DNA from: Streptomyces viridiviolaceus
GTDB taxonomy: Bacteria; Actinomycetota; Actinomycetes; Streptomycetales; Streptomycetaceae
Direction: 5' to 3'
DNA length: 64,000 bases
Assembly (NCBI RefSeq): GCF_014650995.1
Contig: NZ_BMWA01000008.1
Span: 1 to 64,000, forward strand
Shown: positions 9,398 through 18,703 of the stretch, in pieces
Layout of the letters: every line of letters starts with the position of its first letter
How positions within the stretch are numbered: position 1 is the first letter of the stretch
The notes under the pieces: model-generated
Databases searched by the model: none
Told to the model about the DNA's origin: nothing
What the model saw: the letters and a program-made list of their open reading frames with translations, nothing else
Made by a program: the position numbers and the translations under genes

Positions 9398-11632
9398 TCA
9401 GGCCCGCTCGACCAGTTCGAGCGCCTGGGCGGGAGTCGGGGCGTGGGGCCGTTCGTCGAACGGGACGACGGGCAGCGGCGTCTGTTCACCCAGGAAGACG
9501 CGTCGCACGACGCGTTCGGCTGCGTGTCCGTCGTCGAATTCGCAGAAACGCCGGCGGAAGGCGTCCCGGCGCTCGGTCGTCTCCGGGCTGTCGTACTCGC
9601 CCGACACGAGGAGCCGGAGCAGCTCCGCCTGCGTGGTCGCCACCGCGCCGGGCGACTCCTGGAGCAGGTTGAAGTAGGTGCCCCGCACGGCGGAGTACAC
9701 GTCCCAGTCGGGGGCGAAGCTGATGATCGGACGGTCCAGGACGGCGTAGTCGAACATCGCCGAGGAGTAGTCCGTGATCAGGGCGTCCGCGGCGAGGTAC
9801 AGCTCCTCCACCCGGGGGTGTCCGGAGACGTCGACGATCCGGCCGGTGCGGCGCAGTTCCGCGACGTGCGGGGAGCTGCCGTAGAAGTAGTGGCCGCGCA
9901 CCAGGACGGTCACGTCGGGTCCCAGTTCGCGGGCGAGCCGGGCGAGGTCCAGGGGCGGCGTGAAGCCCGGCTGGTACTCGCGGTGGGTCGGCATGTACAG
10001 GAACGCCTTGGTGCCGTCGGCCAGTCCCAGCGCGGCACGTGCCCGGCGGACGTCCTCGGCGCCCGCGCCGACGAGGACGTCGTTGCGCGGGTAGCCGGTC
10101 TCCAGCGTGGTGTAGGAGCAGGGGTAGACCCGCTCCCAGATCACGGTGGAGAAGCGGTTGGAGCTGATGCTGAAGTCCCAGCGGTCGCACCGCTCCAGCA
10201 GCTTGACGAAGTCCATGTCCGTGGAGGCCGGGTACTTCTGCTGGTCCAGGCCCATGGTCTTCAGCGGCGTGCCGTGGTGGGTCTGCACATGGATCTGGCC
10301 CTCGCGCTTCACCACGGCGTCCGCGAAGTTCACGTTGTTCACCAGGTACTTGGCGCGTGCCAGGGCCGCCCAGTACTCGCGCGAACCCACGCGGACGTAG
10401 TCCACGCCCTCGGGCACCTGGTCCACGGCGTCCGCCCGGATGGCCCACACCCGGCGCACGTGCGGGGCGAGACGGGCCAGTTCGGCGTCGATGGCGGCGG
10501 GGTTGCAGGAGACGCTGCGGCTCCAGTAGGCGGAGAACAGCGCCAGGTTCTCGTCCAGCGGCAGCCTCAGCTGGGACTGGTAGAAGACGCCCATCGCGCT
10601 GCGCTTGGAGCGGTTGATCGCGGTACGGGCGCGGCTCCTCGCCGTCTGGCGGAACTTCACCGCGGTCAGGGCGCTCATCATGGTCGCGTACGCGTCGCGC
10701 TCCAGCATCCCGTACTTGTGGCCGCGTCCGCCGGCCGGCCGCGTGAAGCCCTTGGGCAGGCGGGCGCGGTAGTCGGCCGAGGCGCGGTGGAAGAACTCCG
10801 CCCGGGCGTCCTGCGGCAGCCGGCCCGGACGCTCCAGGATGGTCAGGTAGTGGTCGACCATCTTGCGGAACAAGGGGCCGCGCCACTCGGCGAGTTCCTC
10901 GTGCGCGTCGAGGTAGTCGAAGACGCGCCGGTACTGGTCGAAGACGTCGAAGTGTTTGCGGCTGACCGTCTTGAGGATGTTGCCGCCCTCACGGCGCTGC
11001 CGGTAGTGCACGCAGACGCGGTCCAGCAGGGCGATCCGCTCGGCGCTGATCAGGGAGCAGAAGGTCCAGGGGGCGTCCTCGTAGTACCCGGGCGGGAAGG
11101 TGAGCCCGGTCCGGGCGACGAAGTCGCGCCGGTACGCCTTGTTCCAGACGATCTGAAGCAGGTCCAGCAGCTTCGGGCGGTCGGCGAGGGAGAAGGTCTC
11201 CGGGCCGCCGTCGCTCTTGAGCAGGTCCGCCCGCAGGTTGGGGCGGATCCTGCCGTCCCAGTAGGTGCGGGCGTAGTCGTAGATGAGTATCTCGGGATTA
11301 CCGGTGGCTTCGATTCGGTCGGCTATCGCCGTGAGCGCGCCGTCGGACAACGTGTCGTCACTGTCCAGAAACAGGACGTAATCGCCCTCGGCCTTTTCCA
11401 GTCCGGCGTTCCGCGCGCGCCCCAGACCCACGTTTTCCGTGAGGTGAATCACACGAATCCGCGTGTCCCGTTCCGCGTACTCGTCGAGAATGGCCCCTGA
11501 CCCGTCCGGCGAACAGTCGTCGACGGCGATGATCTCGAAGTCCGTGTAGTCCTGCCCGAGCACGGAGTCAAGGCATTCGGGCAGATAGCCCTGCACCTTG
11601 TACACGGGAACGACGAGAGAGAGTTTGGGCAT
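9398..11632 (-). CDS. GT2 glycosyltransferase fused to TagF-like polyol-phosphate transferase
   Basis: This 744-residue protein joins an N-terminal GT2 domain (LSLVVPVYKVQ, LFLDSDDTL) directly to a C-terminal TagF-like domain with QTHHGTP, TGYPRNDVL, LYMPTHREY and ITDYSSAMFDYA. It lacks the large middle insert of its downstream paralog. The start is ATG 11632 (MPKLSLVV); the longer frame back to 11761 is low-complexity and has no ribosome site. It is the first gene of a two-gene minus-strand operon and is divergent from a GalE-type epimerase. It probably polymerises or primes a sugar-phosphate wall polymer. The tandem pair suggests that two different linkages are made. Confidence 0.87.
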   Translation of the reverse strand: MPKLSLVVPVYKVQGYLPECLDSVLGQDYTDFEIIAVDDCSPDGSGAILDEYAERDTRIRVIHLTENVGLGRARNAGLEKAEGDYVLFLDSDDTLSDGALTAIADRIEATGNPEILIYDYARTYWDGRIRPNLRADLLKSDGGPETFSLADRPKLLDLLQIVWNKAYRRDFVARTGLTFPPGYYEDAPWTFCSLISAERIALLDRVCVHYRQRREGGNILKTVSRKHFDVFDQYRRVFDYLDAHEELAEWRGPLFRKMVDHYLTILERPGRLPQDARAEFFHRASADYRARLPKGFTRPAGGRGHKYGMLERDAYATMMSALTAVKFRQTARSRARTAINRSKRSAMGVFYQSQLRLPLDENLALFSAYWSRSVSCNPAAIDAELARLAPHVRRVWAIRADAVDQVPEGVDYVRVGSREYWAALARAKYLVNNVNFADAVVKREGQIHVQTHHGTPLKTMGLDQQKYPASTDMDFVKLLERCDRWDFSISSNRFSTVIWERVYPCSYTTLETGYPRNDVLVGAGAEDVRRARAALGLADGTKAFLYMPTHREYQPGFTPPLDLARLARELGPDVTVLVRGHYFYGSSPHVAELRRTGRIVDVSGHPRVEELYLAADALITDYSSAMFDYAVLDRPIISFAPDWDVYSAVRGTYFNLLQESPGAVATTQAELLRLLVSGEYDSPETTERRDAFRRRFCEFDDGHAAERVVRRVFLGEQTPLPVVPFDERPHAPTPAQALELVERA

Positions 11633-11966
11633 CCTTACAACCTGTTCCGAGAACTGACCACGGGACCGCGGGCTGGGACCGGAACGCGCTCCGGGCGCCG
11701 GTGGGCCGGGAGCGCGCCGCCGGATCAGCGTAAAGGATTCACGTGAAGTTTCCGCGGGCACGGTAGTCGGACAGTCTGTGGCTCGCCACCACCGGAATTG
11801 GCCGGTACCGGGGGCCTGAATCTTTCGCTTCGCCGGAAACGGCGAACTTCCTCACATTCACTGCCCCCTGTCCCCTTTATCGGCTTGCGCCCCATCTGCC
11901 CGACTCGATTTTCGGCAGCCCACGAACGAGTCTGCACCCAGAGACGAAGTCCTGGGAGGCATGAGG
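11633..11966. promoter_or_regulatory. Divergent intergenic region (glycopolymer operon / epimerase)
   Basis: These 334 bases separate the minus-strand GT2-TagF operon from the plus-strand epimerase and must hold both promoters. The stretch is less GC-rich than its flanks (GAATCTTTCGCTTCGCCGG, CCCTTTATCGG). I see no unambiguous -35/-10 pair or strong palindrome, and short frames across it look non-coding. Confidence 0.4.
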
Positions 11967-12938
11967 ATGAGCTGGCTGGTCACGGGCGGAGCCGGGTACA
12001 TCGGTGCGCATGTGGTGCGCGCCCTGGTGGAGGGTGGTGAGCACGTGGTCGTGTACGACGACCTGTCCACCGGCAGCGCCGACCGGGTGCCCGCCGGTGT
12101 GCCGCTGGTCGTCGGCAGCGTCCTGGACCCGGTCGCCCTGGAGCGCGCCATTCGTGACCATGCTGTGACAGGTGTGGTGCACATCGCGGCCAAGAAACAG
12201 GTGGGGGAGTCGGTGGAGCAGCCCCTGCGCTACTACCGGGAGAACGTCACGGGCCTGCAGACCCTCCTGGAGGCCATGACGGCGGCCGGGGTGGACCGGC
12301 TCGTCTTCTCCTCGTCCGCCGCCGTCTACGGGATGCCGGACGTGGACCTCGTCACGGAGGAGACCCCCTGCGCGCCGATGAGCCCCTACGGCGAGAGCAA
12401 GCTGATCGGCGAATGGCTGATCAACGCCGCCGCCCGGGCCCACGGCCTCCGCGCCGCGTCCCTGCGCTACTTCAACGTCGCCGGTGCGACGGGACCCGAA
12501 CTGGCCGATTCCGGTGTGTTCAACCTCATCCCCATGGTCTTCGAGCGGCTGGAGGCCGGGGACGCCCCGCGGATCTTCGGCGCCGACTACGACACGCCGG
12601 ACGGCACCTGCGTACGCGACTACATCCACGTCATGGACATCGCCTCCGCCCACCTCGCGGCGGCCCGTCGGCTGACGGACGCCCCGGCCGGAACGGCGCT
12701 CACCCTCAACATCGGACGCGGCGAGGGCAGTTCCGTCCGGGAGATGGTGGACCGCATCCTCAAGACCACCGGCCAGGAGGACGTGGCCCCCCGGGTGACG
12801 GAGCGCAGGCCCGGCGACCCGGCCCGGGTCGTCGCCTCCGCCGACCGCGCCCGCGAGGAACTCGGCTGGTCGGCCCGCCACGGCCTGGACGACATGATCG
12901 AGTCCGCCTGGCAGGGCTGGTGCCACCGACGCGGCTGA
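11967..12938 (+). CDS. galE: UDP-glucose 4-epimerase-like short-chain dehydrogenase
   Basis: This 323-residue extended SDR protein has a Rossmann loop TGGAGYIGAH at the N-terminus, catalytic SSSAAVYG (Ser) and YGESK (Tyr-Lys). Specificity segments RYFNVAGA and CVRDYIHVMDIA are typical of GalE. It would interconvert UDP-Glc and UDP-Gal (or their N-acetyl forms), supplying sugar donors. ATG 11967 is preferred over ATG 11961 because GGGAGG at 11954-11959 leaves 7 bases to it but only 1 to the other. It lies between glycopolymer transferase genes, so a role in precursor supply is likely. Which UDP-sugar is used cannot be told from sequence. Confidence 0.88.
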   Translation: MSWLVTGGAGYIGAHVVRALVEGGEHVVVYDDLSTGSADRVPAGVPLVVGSVLDPVALERAIRDHAVTGVVHIAAKKQVGESVEQPLRYYRENVTGLQTLLEAMTAAGVDRLVFSSSAAVYGMPDVDLVTEETPCAPMSPYGESKLIGEWLINAAARAHGLRAASLRYFNVAGATGPELADSGVFNLIPMVFERLEAGDAPRIFGADYDTPDGTCVRDYIHVMDIASAHLAAARRLTDAPAGTALTLNIGRGEGSSVREMVDRILKTTGQEDVAPRVTERRPGDPARVVASADRAREELGWSARHGLDDMIESAWQGWCHRRG

Positions 12939-13069
12939 GCCGACCGGCGGCTGCCGCCCCGGCGGTGACGTGCCCGTGGTGACGTGCCGGCGCCCCGTGC
13001 GCCCGAGCTGACGTACGGCACTCCCAGCGCCCCGGGCCCCGGTTGCCGCGCCGCGTGCCGCCGGCGTCG

Positions 13070-15199
13070 CTAACGGAGGCCGGGGCCCTCCGGAGGGGCG
13101 GCGGTGGTCAGCGGCGCGGGCTCGTGCCGCGGCGCGGGAAGCTCCGTCTGCCACGGTGCGGTGGGCTCGTCGGCGAGCCGCCGCGCCATCCGCACCCGGT
13201 GCTCCCCGGCCGCCGCGCACAGCGCCCGTACGGCCCCGGCGAAACGCTCCTGGGACGGCGGCTCGGCGGGACCCAGCAGCCGCAGCGCCAACGCGGCGCG
13301 CTCCCCGGCCAGTTCGTCCCGCTCGGGGTGCCGGACCGTCTCCAGCAGCCGTGGCACCCCGGTCGCGTCCGGCGTCAGCACGGTCGCCGCCGCCACCGTG
13401 GGGAAGGACCTGCGGAACACGTCCTCCGCGAGCCCGCTGGTGTTCGCCACCGCGTACGGCTTGCCGCTCGCCAGGAAGTCGCTGATCACGCTCGACACGT
13501 CGCTGATCAGCAGGTCGGACCGGTTGAAGCAGGAATAGAGCGTGGGCCGGGCGTCCGTGACGACCTGGTGCTCCCACGGGGGCAGCGAGGCCCAGTAGGC
13601 CTCCTCCCAGGCGGCCGTGGCCCGCGCCACCGCCGCGGCCCGACCCGGTTGGGGCTGCGACTGCCGCAGCATCCGCTCCATCTGGTCGGCGGCGGGCCGC
13701 GAGCCGCCGGCGGTGAGCCGCCCCAACTCCGCCGCCAGGCGTTCCCGTTCCGCCGCCGTCGCCGCCTCCGGCCGCGGGCCCGTCCGCTCCCGGTTCGCCG
13801 CCCGCAGCAGCTCACGGATGCGCAGATCGGCGGCGCGGGCCCGCGGATCCACCGATCCCGTCAGCGGATGCGGCTTGTACAGCAGCCGTACGCCCGGGTC
13901 GGCGAGCAGCGCCCGCACGAGGTTCTCGCCGGCCGCGGCCACCGAGGAGTTGCCGGGGTTGCCGTCCCAGCCCTCCCAGGTCGGCGCGTACAGGACCGTC
14001 GTGTACGGACCGGAGGGCGGCCCCGCGTACGGCCGCACCGCGTCCAGCTGGGGGCGGCCGATCTCCACGACGTCCTTGTCCTCGACGCCGACCTCGGCCA
14101 GCGCGTACCGCTCGCGCGCCGCGGGACCGGCCACCCACACCTCGTCGTACGCCTTCACGTACGGATTGCACGAGGACAGCTTGTCGCTCTCCCCGTGGTT
14201 GACGAACGTGTGCTTGATCGTGGGGATGCGCAGCACCTGGGAGGTCTTGCCGGAGTTCGAGGGATGGAGGAGGACCTGCAGCGTGGAGTGCTCCAGGCGC
14301 ATCAGCGTGGACACCTTCGGCAGGCACACGACGGGGATGTCGGTCGCGGCGATCCGCTGCACCATGAGCCGCTCGCGCAGCACGATCAGCGGACGTCCGT
14401 CCAGCTTCGCGAGCGGCTCCAGCCACATGTTCGCCTGGTACGCCGAGGAGGCGCCGCCGGAGAAGTACAGGCCGACGGTGGGCCGGTACTCCGCCAGCCA
14501 CGCCTCGAACCAGTCGAGCACCTCCTGCTCGCCCGCCGGCCGGCGCCCCGGCAGCAGCCTCACCAGCAGCGCCCCGAGGCCGGCCAGCGCCACCGCGAGG
14601 GACAGCGCGAGACCGGCCGCGCCGTACACGGGCGCGTCGGTGGCCGCCGTGGCCAGCAGCCCGGCCGTCGACGGCAGGCCGAAGACCGGCAGCCGGTGCC
14701 CGGGACGGCGCAGCAGCGCGGGCGGCGCCGGTGACAGCCGCAGCGCCGAGGCGTCGATGTTCCGGGTCACCACGGGCAGGGTCCGGGTGCGGTGGACCAG
14801 GACGGAGACCCCCTGGATGGCGCAGTGCAGCCCGTAGAAGGCGAGCAGACCGGCGACGAGCGGGGCGTAGACCGTCTCCCGGTCCTGCTCGCCGAGCCGC
14901 AGCAGACCCACCACGAGCAGCAGGTCCCGCAGCACGTGCCGCACCGTGACGTCCGCGTGCGACTTGGCGAACAGCGACAGCACGTCGCGCTGCCACCGGT
15001 ACAGCACCCCCTCGGCGGCCAGCGAACCGGCGGTCGCGGCGAGCAGCAGCGGCAGGTGCGGCAGCAGCGCGCCCACGGCCTGCGCGAGGAAGGCGGCCGC
15101 CGGCACGCCCAGGACGAGCAGCTTCACGGCGGTCTGCCGGCGGGGGAGGCGGCGGGGCAGGGGTACGGGCACTGCGGTCGCTCCAGGCTCGTCGCGCAT
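13070..15199 (-). CDS. Membrane-anchored TagF/TagB-like glycerophosphotransferase
   Basis: This 709-residue protein has several hydrophobic segments in its first 230 residues (about 25-60, 85-115, 175-210), then a cytoplasmic CDP-glycerol glycerophosphotransferase-like domain. Motifs include IKHTFVNHGESDK (variant of the WHG motif), GRPQLD, LYAPTWEGW, YKPHP and ISDVSSVISDFL. The family transfers polyol-phosphate units onto lipid-linked acceptors. The membrane part differs from soluble TagF and places the enzyme at the inner membrane. An Arg/Glu-rich insert (about 455-500) interrupts the domain. It is convergent with the epimerase and divergent from proB. It is probably the membrane transferase of the wall glycopolymer system nearby; the substrate is unknown. 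Confidence 0.8.
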   Translation of the reverse strand: MRDEPGATAVPVPLPRRLPRRQTAVKLLVLGVPAAAFLAQAVGALLPHLPLLLAATAGSLAAEGVLYRWQRDVLSLFAKSHADVTVRHVLRDLLLVVGLLRLGEQDRETVYAPLVAGLLAFYGLHCAIQGVSVLVHRTRTLPVVTRNIDASALRLSPAPPALLRRPGHRLPVFGLPSTAGLLATAATDAPVYGAAGLALSLAVALAGLGALLVRLLPGRRPAGEQEVLDWFEAWLAEYRPTVGLYFSGGASSAYQANMWLEPLAKLDGRPLIVLRERLMVQRIAATDIPVVCLPKVSTLMRLEHSTLQVLLHPSNSGKTSQVLRIPTIKHTFVNHGESDKLSSCNPYVKAYDEVWVAGPAARERYALAEVGVEDKDVVEIGRPQLDAVRPYAGPPSGPYTTVLYAPTWEGWDGNPGNSSVAAAGENLVRALLADPGVRLLYKPHPLTGSVDPRARAADLRIRELLRAANRERTGPRPEAATAAERERLAAELGRLTAGGSRPAADQMERMLRQSQPQPGRAAAVARATAAWEEAYWASLPPWEHQVVTDARPTLYSCFNRSDLLISDVSSVISDFLASGKPYAVANTSGLAEDVFRRSFPTVAAATVLTPDATGVPRLLETVRHPERDELAGERAALALRLLGPAEPPSQERFAGAVRALCAAAGEHRVRMARRLADEPTAPWQTELPAPRHEPAPLTTAAPPEGPGLR

Positions 15200-15389
15200 C
15201 GGACATCCGGGTCAACGCGCGCCGGCCTGCCGACGACACGCGGGTGTCGTGCGGACCGCCGCGGCGTCGACGTGCTATGGCCGGGTTGTCCGCAGCCTGG
15301 ACCGTGGCGCGGCCCACGATCCCGTTCGCGTAGATTGCCTGACGAGGGTTCGGACCGGCGCGTGGCGACGCGAGAGGACAGGCGGCACA

Positions 15390-16571
15390 GTGGCAGGGGC
15401 AAGGCAGGCCGTGGGCGAGGCCCACAGGATCGTGGTCAAGGTCGGTTCCTCGTCGCTGACCACGGCGTCGGGGGGTCTGGACGCCGACCGTGTGGACGCG
15501 CTCGTGGACGTGCTGGCGAAGGAGCGGAACGAGGGGGCGGCCCGCAGGGCCTCGGTTGAGGGTGGTGGCGGGAGACGGGTGGGCGGCGGAGAGCGGGAGA
15601 TCGTCCTCGTCTCCTCCGGTGCCATCGCCGCCGGACTCGCCCCGCTGGGTCTGCGCCGCCGCCCCAAGGACCTGGCGCGCCAGCAGGCCGCCGCCAGCGT
15701 CGGCCAGGGACTGCTGGTCGCCCGCTACACCGCCTCCTTCGCCCGCTACGGCGTCCGGGTCGGACAGGTGCTCCTGACGTCCGACGACATGAGCCGCCGC
15801 TCCCACCACCGCAACGCCTCCCGCACCCTCGACAAGCTGCTCGCGATGGGCGCCCTGCCGGTGGTCAACGAGAACGACACCGTCGCCACCGACGAGATCC
15901 GCTTCGGCGACAACGACCGGCTCGCCGCCCTCGTCGCCCACCTGGTCCGCGCCGACCTGCTGGTGCTGCTGTCCGACGTGGACGGCGTGTACGACGGCGA
16001 CCCGAGCAAGCCGGGCACCTCGCGGATAGCGCAGGTGCGGGGCCCGTCGGACCTGGCGGGCATCGAGATCGGCAGCGCCGGCAAGGCGGGCGTCGGCACC
16101 GGTGGCATGGTCACCAAGGTCGAGGCGGCCCGGATCGCCGCCGCCGCCGGCATCCCCGTGGTGCTGACCAGCGCGGTCCACGCGGCCGACGCCCTGGCGG
16201 GCGGGGACACGGGCACCTACTTCCACCCCACCGGCAAGCGCTCGGCGGACCGGCTGCTGTGGCTCCAGCACGCGTCCACCCCGCAGGGGGCGATCACGCT
16301 CGACGACGGGGCGGTGCGCGCGGTCGTGGAGGGCCGCAAGTCGCTGCTGCCGGCCGGGATCGCCGGCGTCGAGGGCGAGTTCAGCGCGGGCGACCCCGTG
16401 GAGCTGCGGGACGGGCGGGGCCGCGCGGTGGCCCGGGGGCTCGTCAGCTTCGACGCCAAGGAGATCCCCCGGCTCATCGGCCGCTCCACCCGGGAACTGG
16501 CGCGCGACCTCGGACCGGCGTACGAACGCGAGGTCGTACACAGGGACGATCTGGTGATCCTGCACCCGTAA
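15390..16571 (+). CDS. proB: Glutamate 5-kinase with an insertion
   Basis: A 393-residue glutamate 5-kinase, first step of proline synthesis (glutamate + ATP to glutamyl 5-phosphate). The amino-acid-kinase domain has IVVKVGSSSLT, VLVSSGAIAAG, NENDTVATDEIRFGDND and the GTGGMVTK loop. A PUA domain forms the last 90 residues. GTG 15390 follows GAGAGGA by 11 bases. Between the first helix (LAKERNEG) and REIVLVSSG lies an unusual Gly/Arg-rich stretch of about 20 residues (about 48-68) that I do not expect in ProB. TAGATT at 15331-15336 could be a -10 box. proA lies 0.7 kb downstream behind an unknown gene and its own leaderless-type promoter. Confidence 0.95.
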   Translation: MAGARQAVGEAHRIVVKVGSSSLTTASGGLDADRVDALVDVLAKERNEGAARRASVEGGGGRRVGGGEREIVLVSSGAIAAGLAPLGLRRRPKDLARQQAAASVGQGLLVARYTASFARYGVRVGQVLLTSDDMSRRSHHRNASRTLDKLLAMGALPVVNENDTVATDEIRFGDNDRLAALVAHLVRADLLVLLSDVDGVYDGDPSKPGTSRIAQVRGPSDLAGIEIGSAGKAGVGTGGMVTKVEAARIAAAAGIPVVLTSAVHAADALAGGDTGTYFHPTGKRSADRLLWLQHASTPQGAITLDDGAVRAVVEGRKSLLPAGIAGVEGEFSAGDPVELRDGRGRAVARGLVSFDAKEIPRLIGRSTRELARDLGPAYEREVVHRDDLVILHP

Positions 16572-16706
16572 TAGGTTGAATCGTCCCCGAATCGGTGGTG
16601 CACGTTCCGCAAAACCGCCCCGCGATCTTCCGAGGCCTGCTCAACTTTCCTGAGAGCCAAGCCCGGCCGACCACCGGGTCGATCCGCGTGCGTGAAGGAG
16701 GCCGTC

Positions 16707-17225
16707 GTGAGCGGAGTGCGCCCTGGGACGCCCGCGTCCCGCGGTGGTGCCGGCTCCCGCGGTACCGGATCGCGGGGCGGTGCCGGGCCGCGCGGTGGCA
16801 CGGGCCCTCGGGCGGCCGGTGACGAGCGGACCCTGACGAGCGTCGCGGCCGGAGACCGGTTCCGCGGCGAGGAACCCGCGCACACCCCGCGCCTGTGGCA
16901 CGTCACCCTCAGCGTCTCCGGCACCCGGGCCCCGCTCACCGAGGTGCGGCGCGCCCTGGAACAGCTCGCCCACGACCACCCCTTCCTGCTGACCAGCAGA
17001 TACGCCGACGACCACGCGGAGATCCGGTACTGGGAGGAGGCCCGCGACCTGCACGACGCCGCCGCCGTCGCCCTGCGCCTGTGGGGCGAGCACCGGCAGA
17101 CCGCGGGACTGCCGCCCTGGGAGATCGTCGGCCTGGAGGTCATCGACCGCGCGACCTACCACCAGCGCATCGCCGCGGGATACGGCCCGGCGCCCGCGAC
17201 CCCTGTCGGAGTTCACCCGTTCTGA
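16707..17225 (+). CDS. Hypothetical protein between proB and proA
   Basis: This 172-residue protein is of unknown function. The first 40 residues are a low-complexity Gly/Arg/Ser stretch with RGGAG/RGTGS-type repeats. The remaining 130 (from [14 protein letters not shown]) look like a folded alpha/beta domain with two similar-length strands and helices, ending [14 protein letters not shown]. No motif I recognise is present. GTG 16707 is chosen because GAAGGAGG at 16694-16701 lies 5 bases before it; GTG 16692 is an alternative. Its position between proB and proA suggests cotranscription with proB, but nothing shows a role in proline synthesis. Confidence 0.75.
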   Translation: MSGVRPGTPASRGGAGSRGTGSRGGAGPRGGTGPRAAGDERTLTSVAAGDRFRGEEPAHTPRLWHVTLSVSGTRAPLTEVRRALEQLAHDHPFLLTSRYADDHAEIRYWEEARDLHDAAAVALRLWGEHRQTAGLPPWEIVGLEVIDRATYHQRIAAGYGPAPATPVGVHPF

Positions 17226-17263
17226 GCCGGTCTCGCGGCGTGTCTCGGCTCGTGGGACGACCG

Positions 17264-17292
17264 GTGAACGTCCCTCACCGGCGCACTACGCT
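17264..17292 (+). promoter_or_regulatory. Promoter for a leaderless proA transcript
   Basis: GTGAAC (17264-17269) and TACGCT (17287-17292) are 17 bases apart. The proA ATG follows the -10 by only 6 bases, so transcription would start at or next to the A of the start codon. No ribosome site is present, consistent with a leaderless mRNA. Confidence 0.5.
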
Positions 17293-17298
17293 TCCCCC

Positions 17299-18585
17299 AT
17301 GACCACGCTCTCGCCGTACGACTCGATGTCCCCGGTCACCCGGGCCGCCTACCGGGCCAAGGCCGCCGCGGCCGACCTCGCGCCGCTGCCGCGGGCCGCG
17401 AAGGACGACGCGCTGCTCGCCGTCGCGGACGCCCTGGAGGTCCGTACCAGCGAGATCGTCGAGGCCAACGCCCAGGACGTGGCCAAGGCCCGCGCCGCCG
17501 GGACGTCCGAGGCCATCATCGACCGGCTGACCCTCACCCCCGAGCGGATCCGCGCCATCGCCTCCGACGTACGGGACGTCGTCGCGCTGCCCGACCCGGT
17601 CGGCGAGGTCGTCCGCGGCTCCACCCTCCCCAACGGCATCGACCTGCGCCAGGTCAGGGTGCCGCTCGGCGTGGTCGGCATCATCTACGAGGGCCGGCCC
17701 AACGTCACGGTCGACGCCGCCGCCCTGTGCCTGAAGTCCGGCAACGCGGTGCTGCTGCGCGGCTCGTCCTCGGCGTACCAGTCGAACACCGCCCTCGTCC
17801 GGGTGATCCGTGACGCCGTGGGCGGGGCCGGGCTGCCCGCCGACGCCGTACAGCTGGTGCCCGGCGAGAGCCGTGAGAGCGTGCGCGAGCTGATGCGGGC
17901 CCGCGACCTGGTCGACGTGCTCATCCCGCGCGGCGGCGCCTCCCTGATCAACACGGTCGTCCAGGAGTCCACCGTCCCGGTCATCGAGACCGGCACCGGC
18001 AACTGCCACGTCTACGTGGACGCGCAGGCCGACCTCGACATGGCGGTCGAGATCCTGGTCAACTCCAAGGCACAGCGCGTGAGCGTCTGCAACGCCGCCG
18101 AGACGCTCCTGGTCCACCAGGACATCGCCGCCGACTTCCTGCCCCGCGCCCTGGACGCCCTCGCCCGGGCCGGGGTCACCGTGCACGCAGACGAGCGCGT
18201 GATGGCGTACGCCAAGGACTCCGAGGCGACCGTCGTCGAGGCCACGCCGGAGGACTGGGAGACGGAGTACCTGTCGTACGACATCGCCGCCGCCGTCGTC
18301 GACTCCCTCGACAAGGCCGTCGAGCACATCCGGCTGTGGACCTCCGGCCACACCGAGGCCATCGTGACGACCTCGCAGCAGGCCGCCCGCCGCTTCACCC
18401 AGCTGGTCGACTCCACCACGGTTGCGGTGAACGCCTCCACCCGGTTCACCGACGGGGGCCAGTTCGGCTTCGGCGCCGAGATCGGCATCTCCACCCAGAA
18501 GCTGCACGCCCGGGGCCCGATGGGACTGCCGGAGCTGACCAGCACCAAGTACATCGTCACCGGCGACGGGCACGTACGGCACTGA
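17299..18585 (+). CDS. proA: Gamma-glutamyl phosphate reductase
   Basis: A 428-residue NADPH-dependent reductase of the aldehyde dehydrogenase superfamily, second step of proline synthesis. Visible features are [30 protein letters not shown], the catalytic cysteine in RVSVCNAAE (Cys about 264), and the ending [15 protein letters not shown]. It is full length. The start ATG has no ribosome site and lies 6 bases after a -10 box, so it can be made independently of proB. Confidence 0.96.
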   Translation: MTTLSPYDSMSPVTRAAYRAKAAAADLAPLPRAAKDDALLAVADALEVRTSEIVEANAQDVAKARAAGTSEAIIDRLTLTPERIRAIASDVRDVVALPDPVGEVVRGSTLPNGIDLRQVRVPLGVVGIIYEGRPNVTVDAAALCLKSGNAVLLRGSSSAYQSNTALVRVIRDAVGGAGLPADAVQLVPGESRESVRELMRARDLVDVLIPRGGASLINTVVQESTVPVIETGTGNCHVYVDAQADLDMAVEILVNSKAQRVSVCNAAETLLVHQDIAADFLPRALDALARAGVTVHADERVMAYAKDSEATVVEATPEDWETEYLSYDIAAAVVDSLDKAVEHIRLWTSGHTEAIVTTSQQAARRFTQLVDSTTVAVNASTRFTDGGQFGFGAEIGISTQKLHARGPMGLPELTSTKYIVTGDGHVRH

Positions 18586-18703
18586 CCGCACGCGGGTGGC
18601 AGGCGCCTCCGGGTGCGTCCGTAACCCGGTCGGGGCATCTCGCCCACGGGATGAATTTCCATACCGTCTGCCCAAATTGACCCCCCAGGTCTACTCTGGA
18701 TCC

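Noticed and set aside
13812..16565. A 917-residue minus-strand frame over proB and the membrane transferase
   Set aside because: It is a shadow of proB and overlaps the real minus-strand gene in a different frame.
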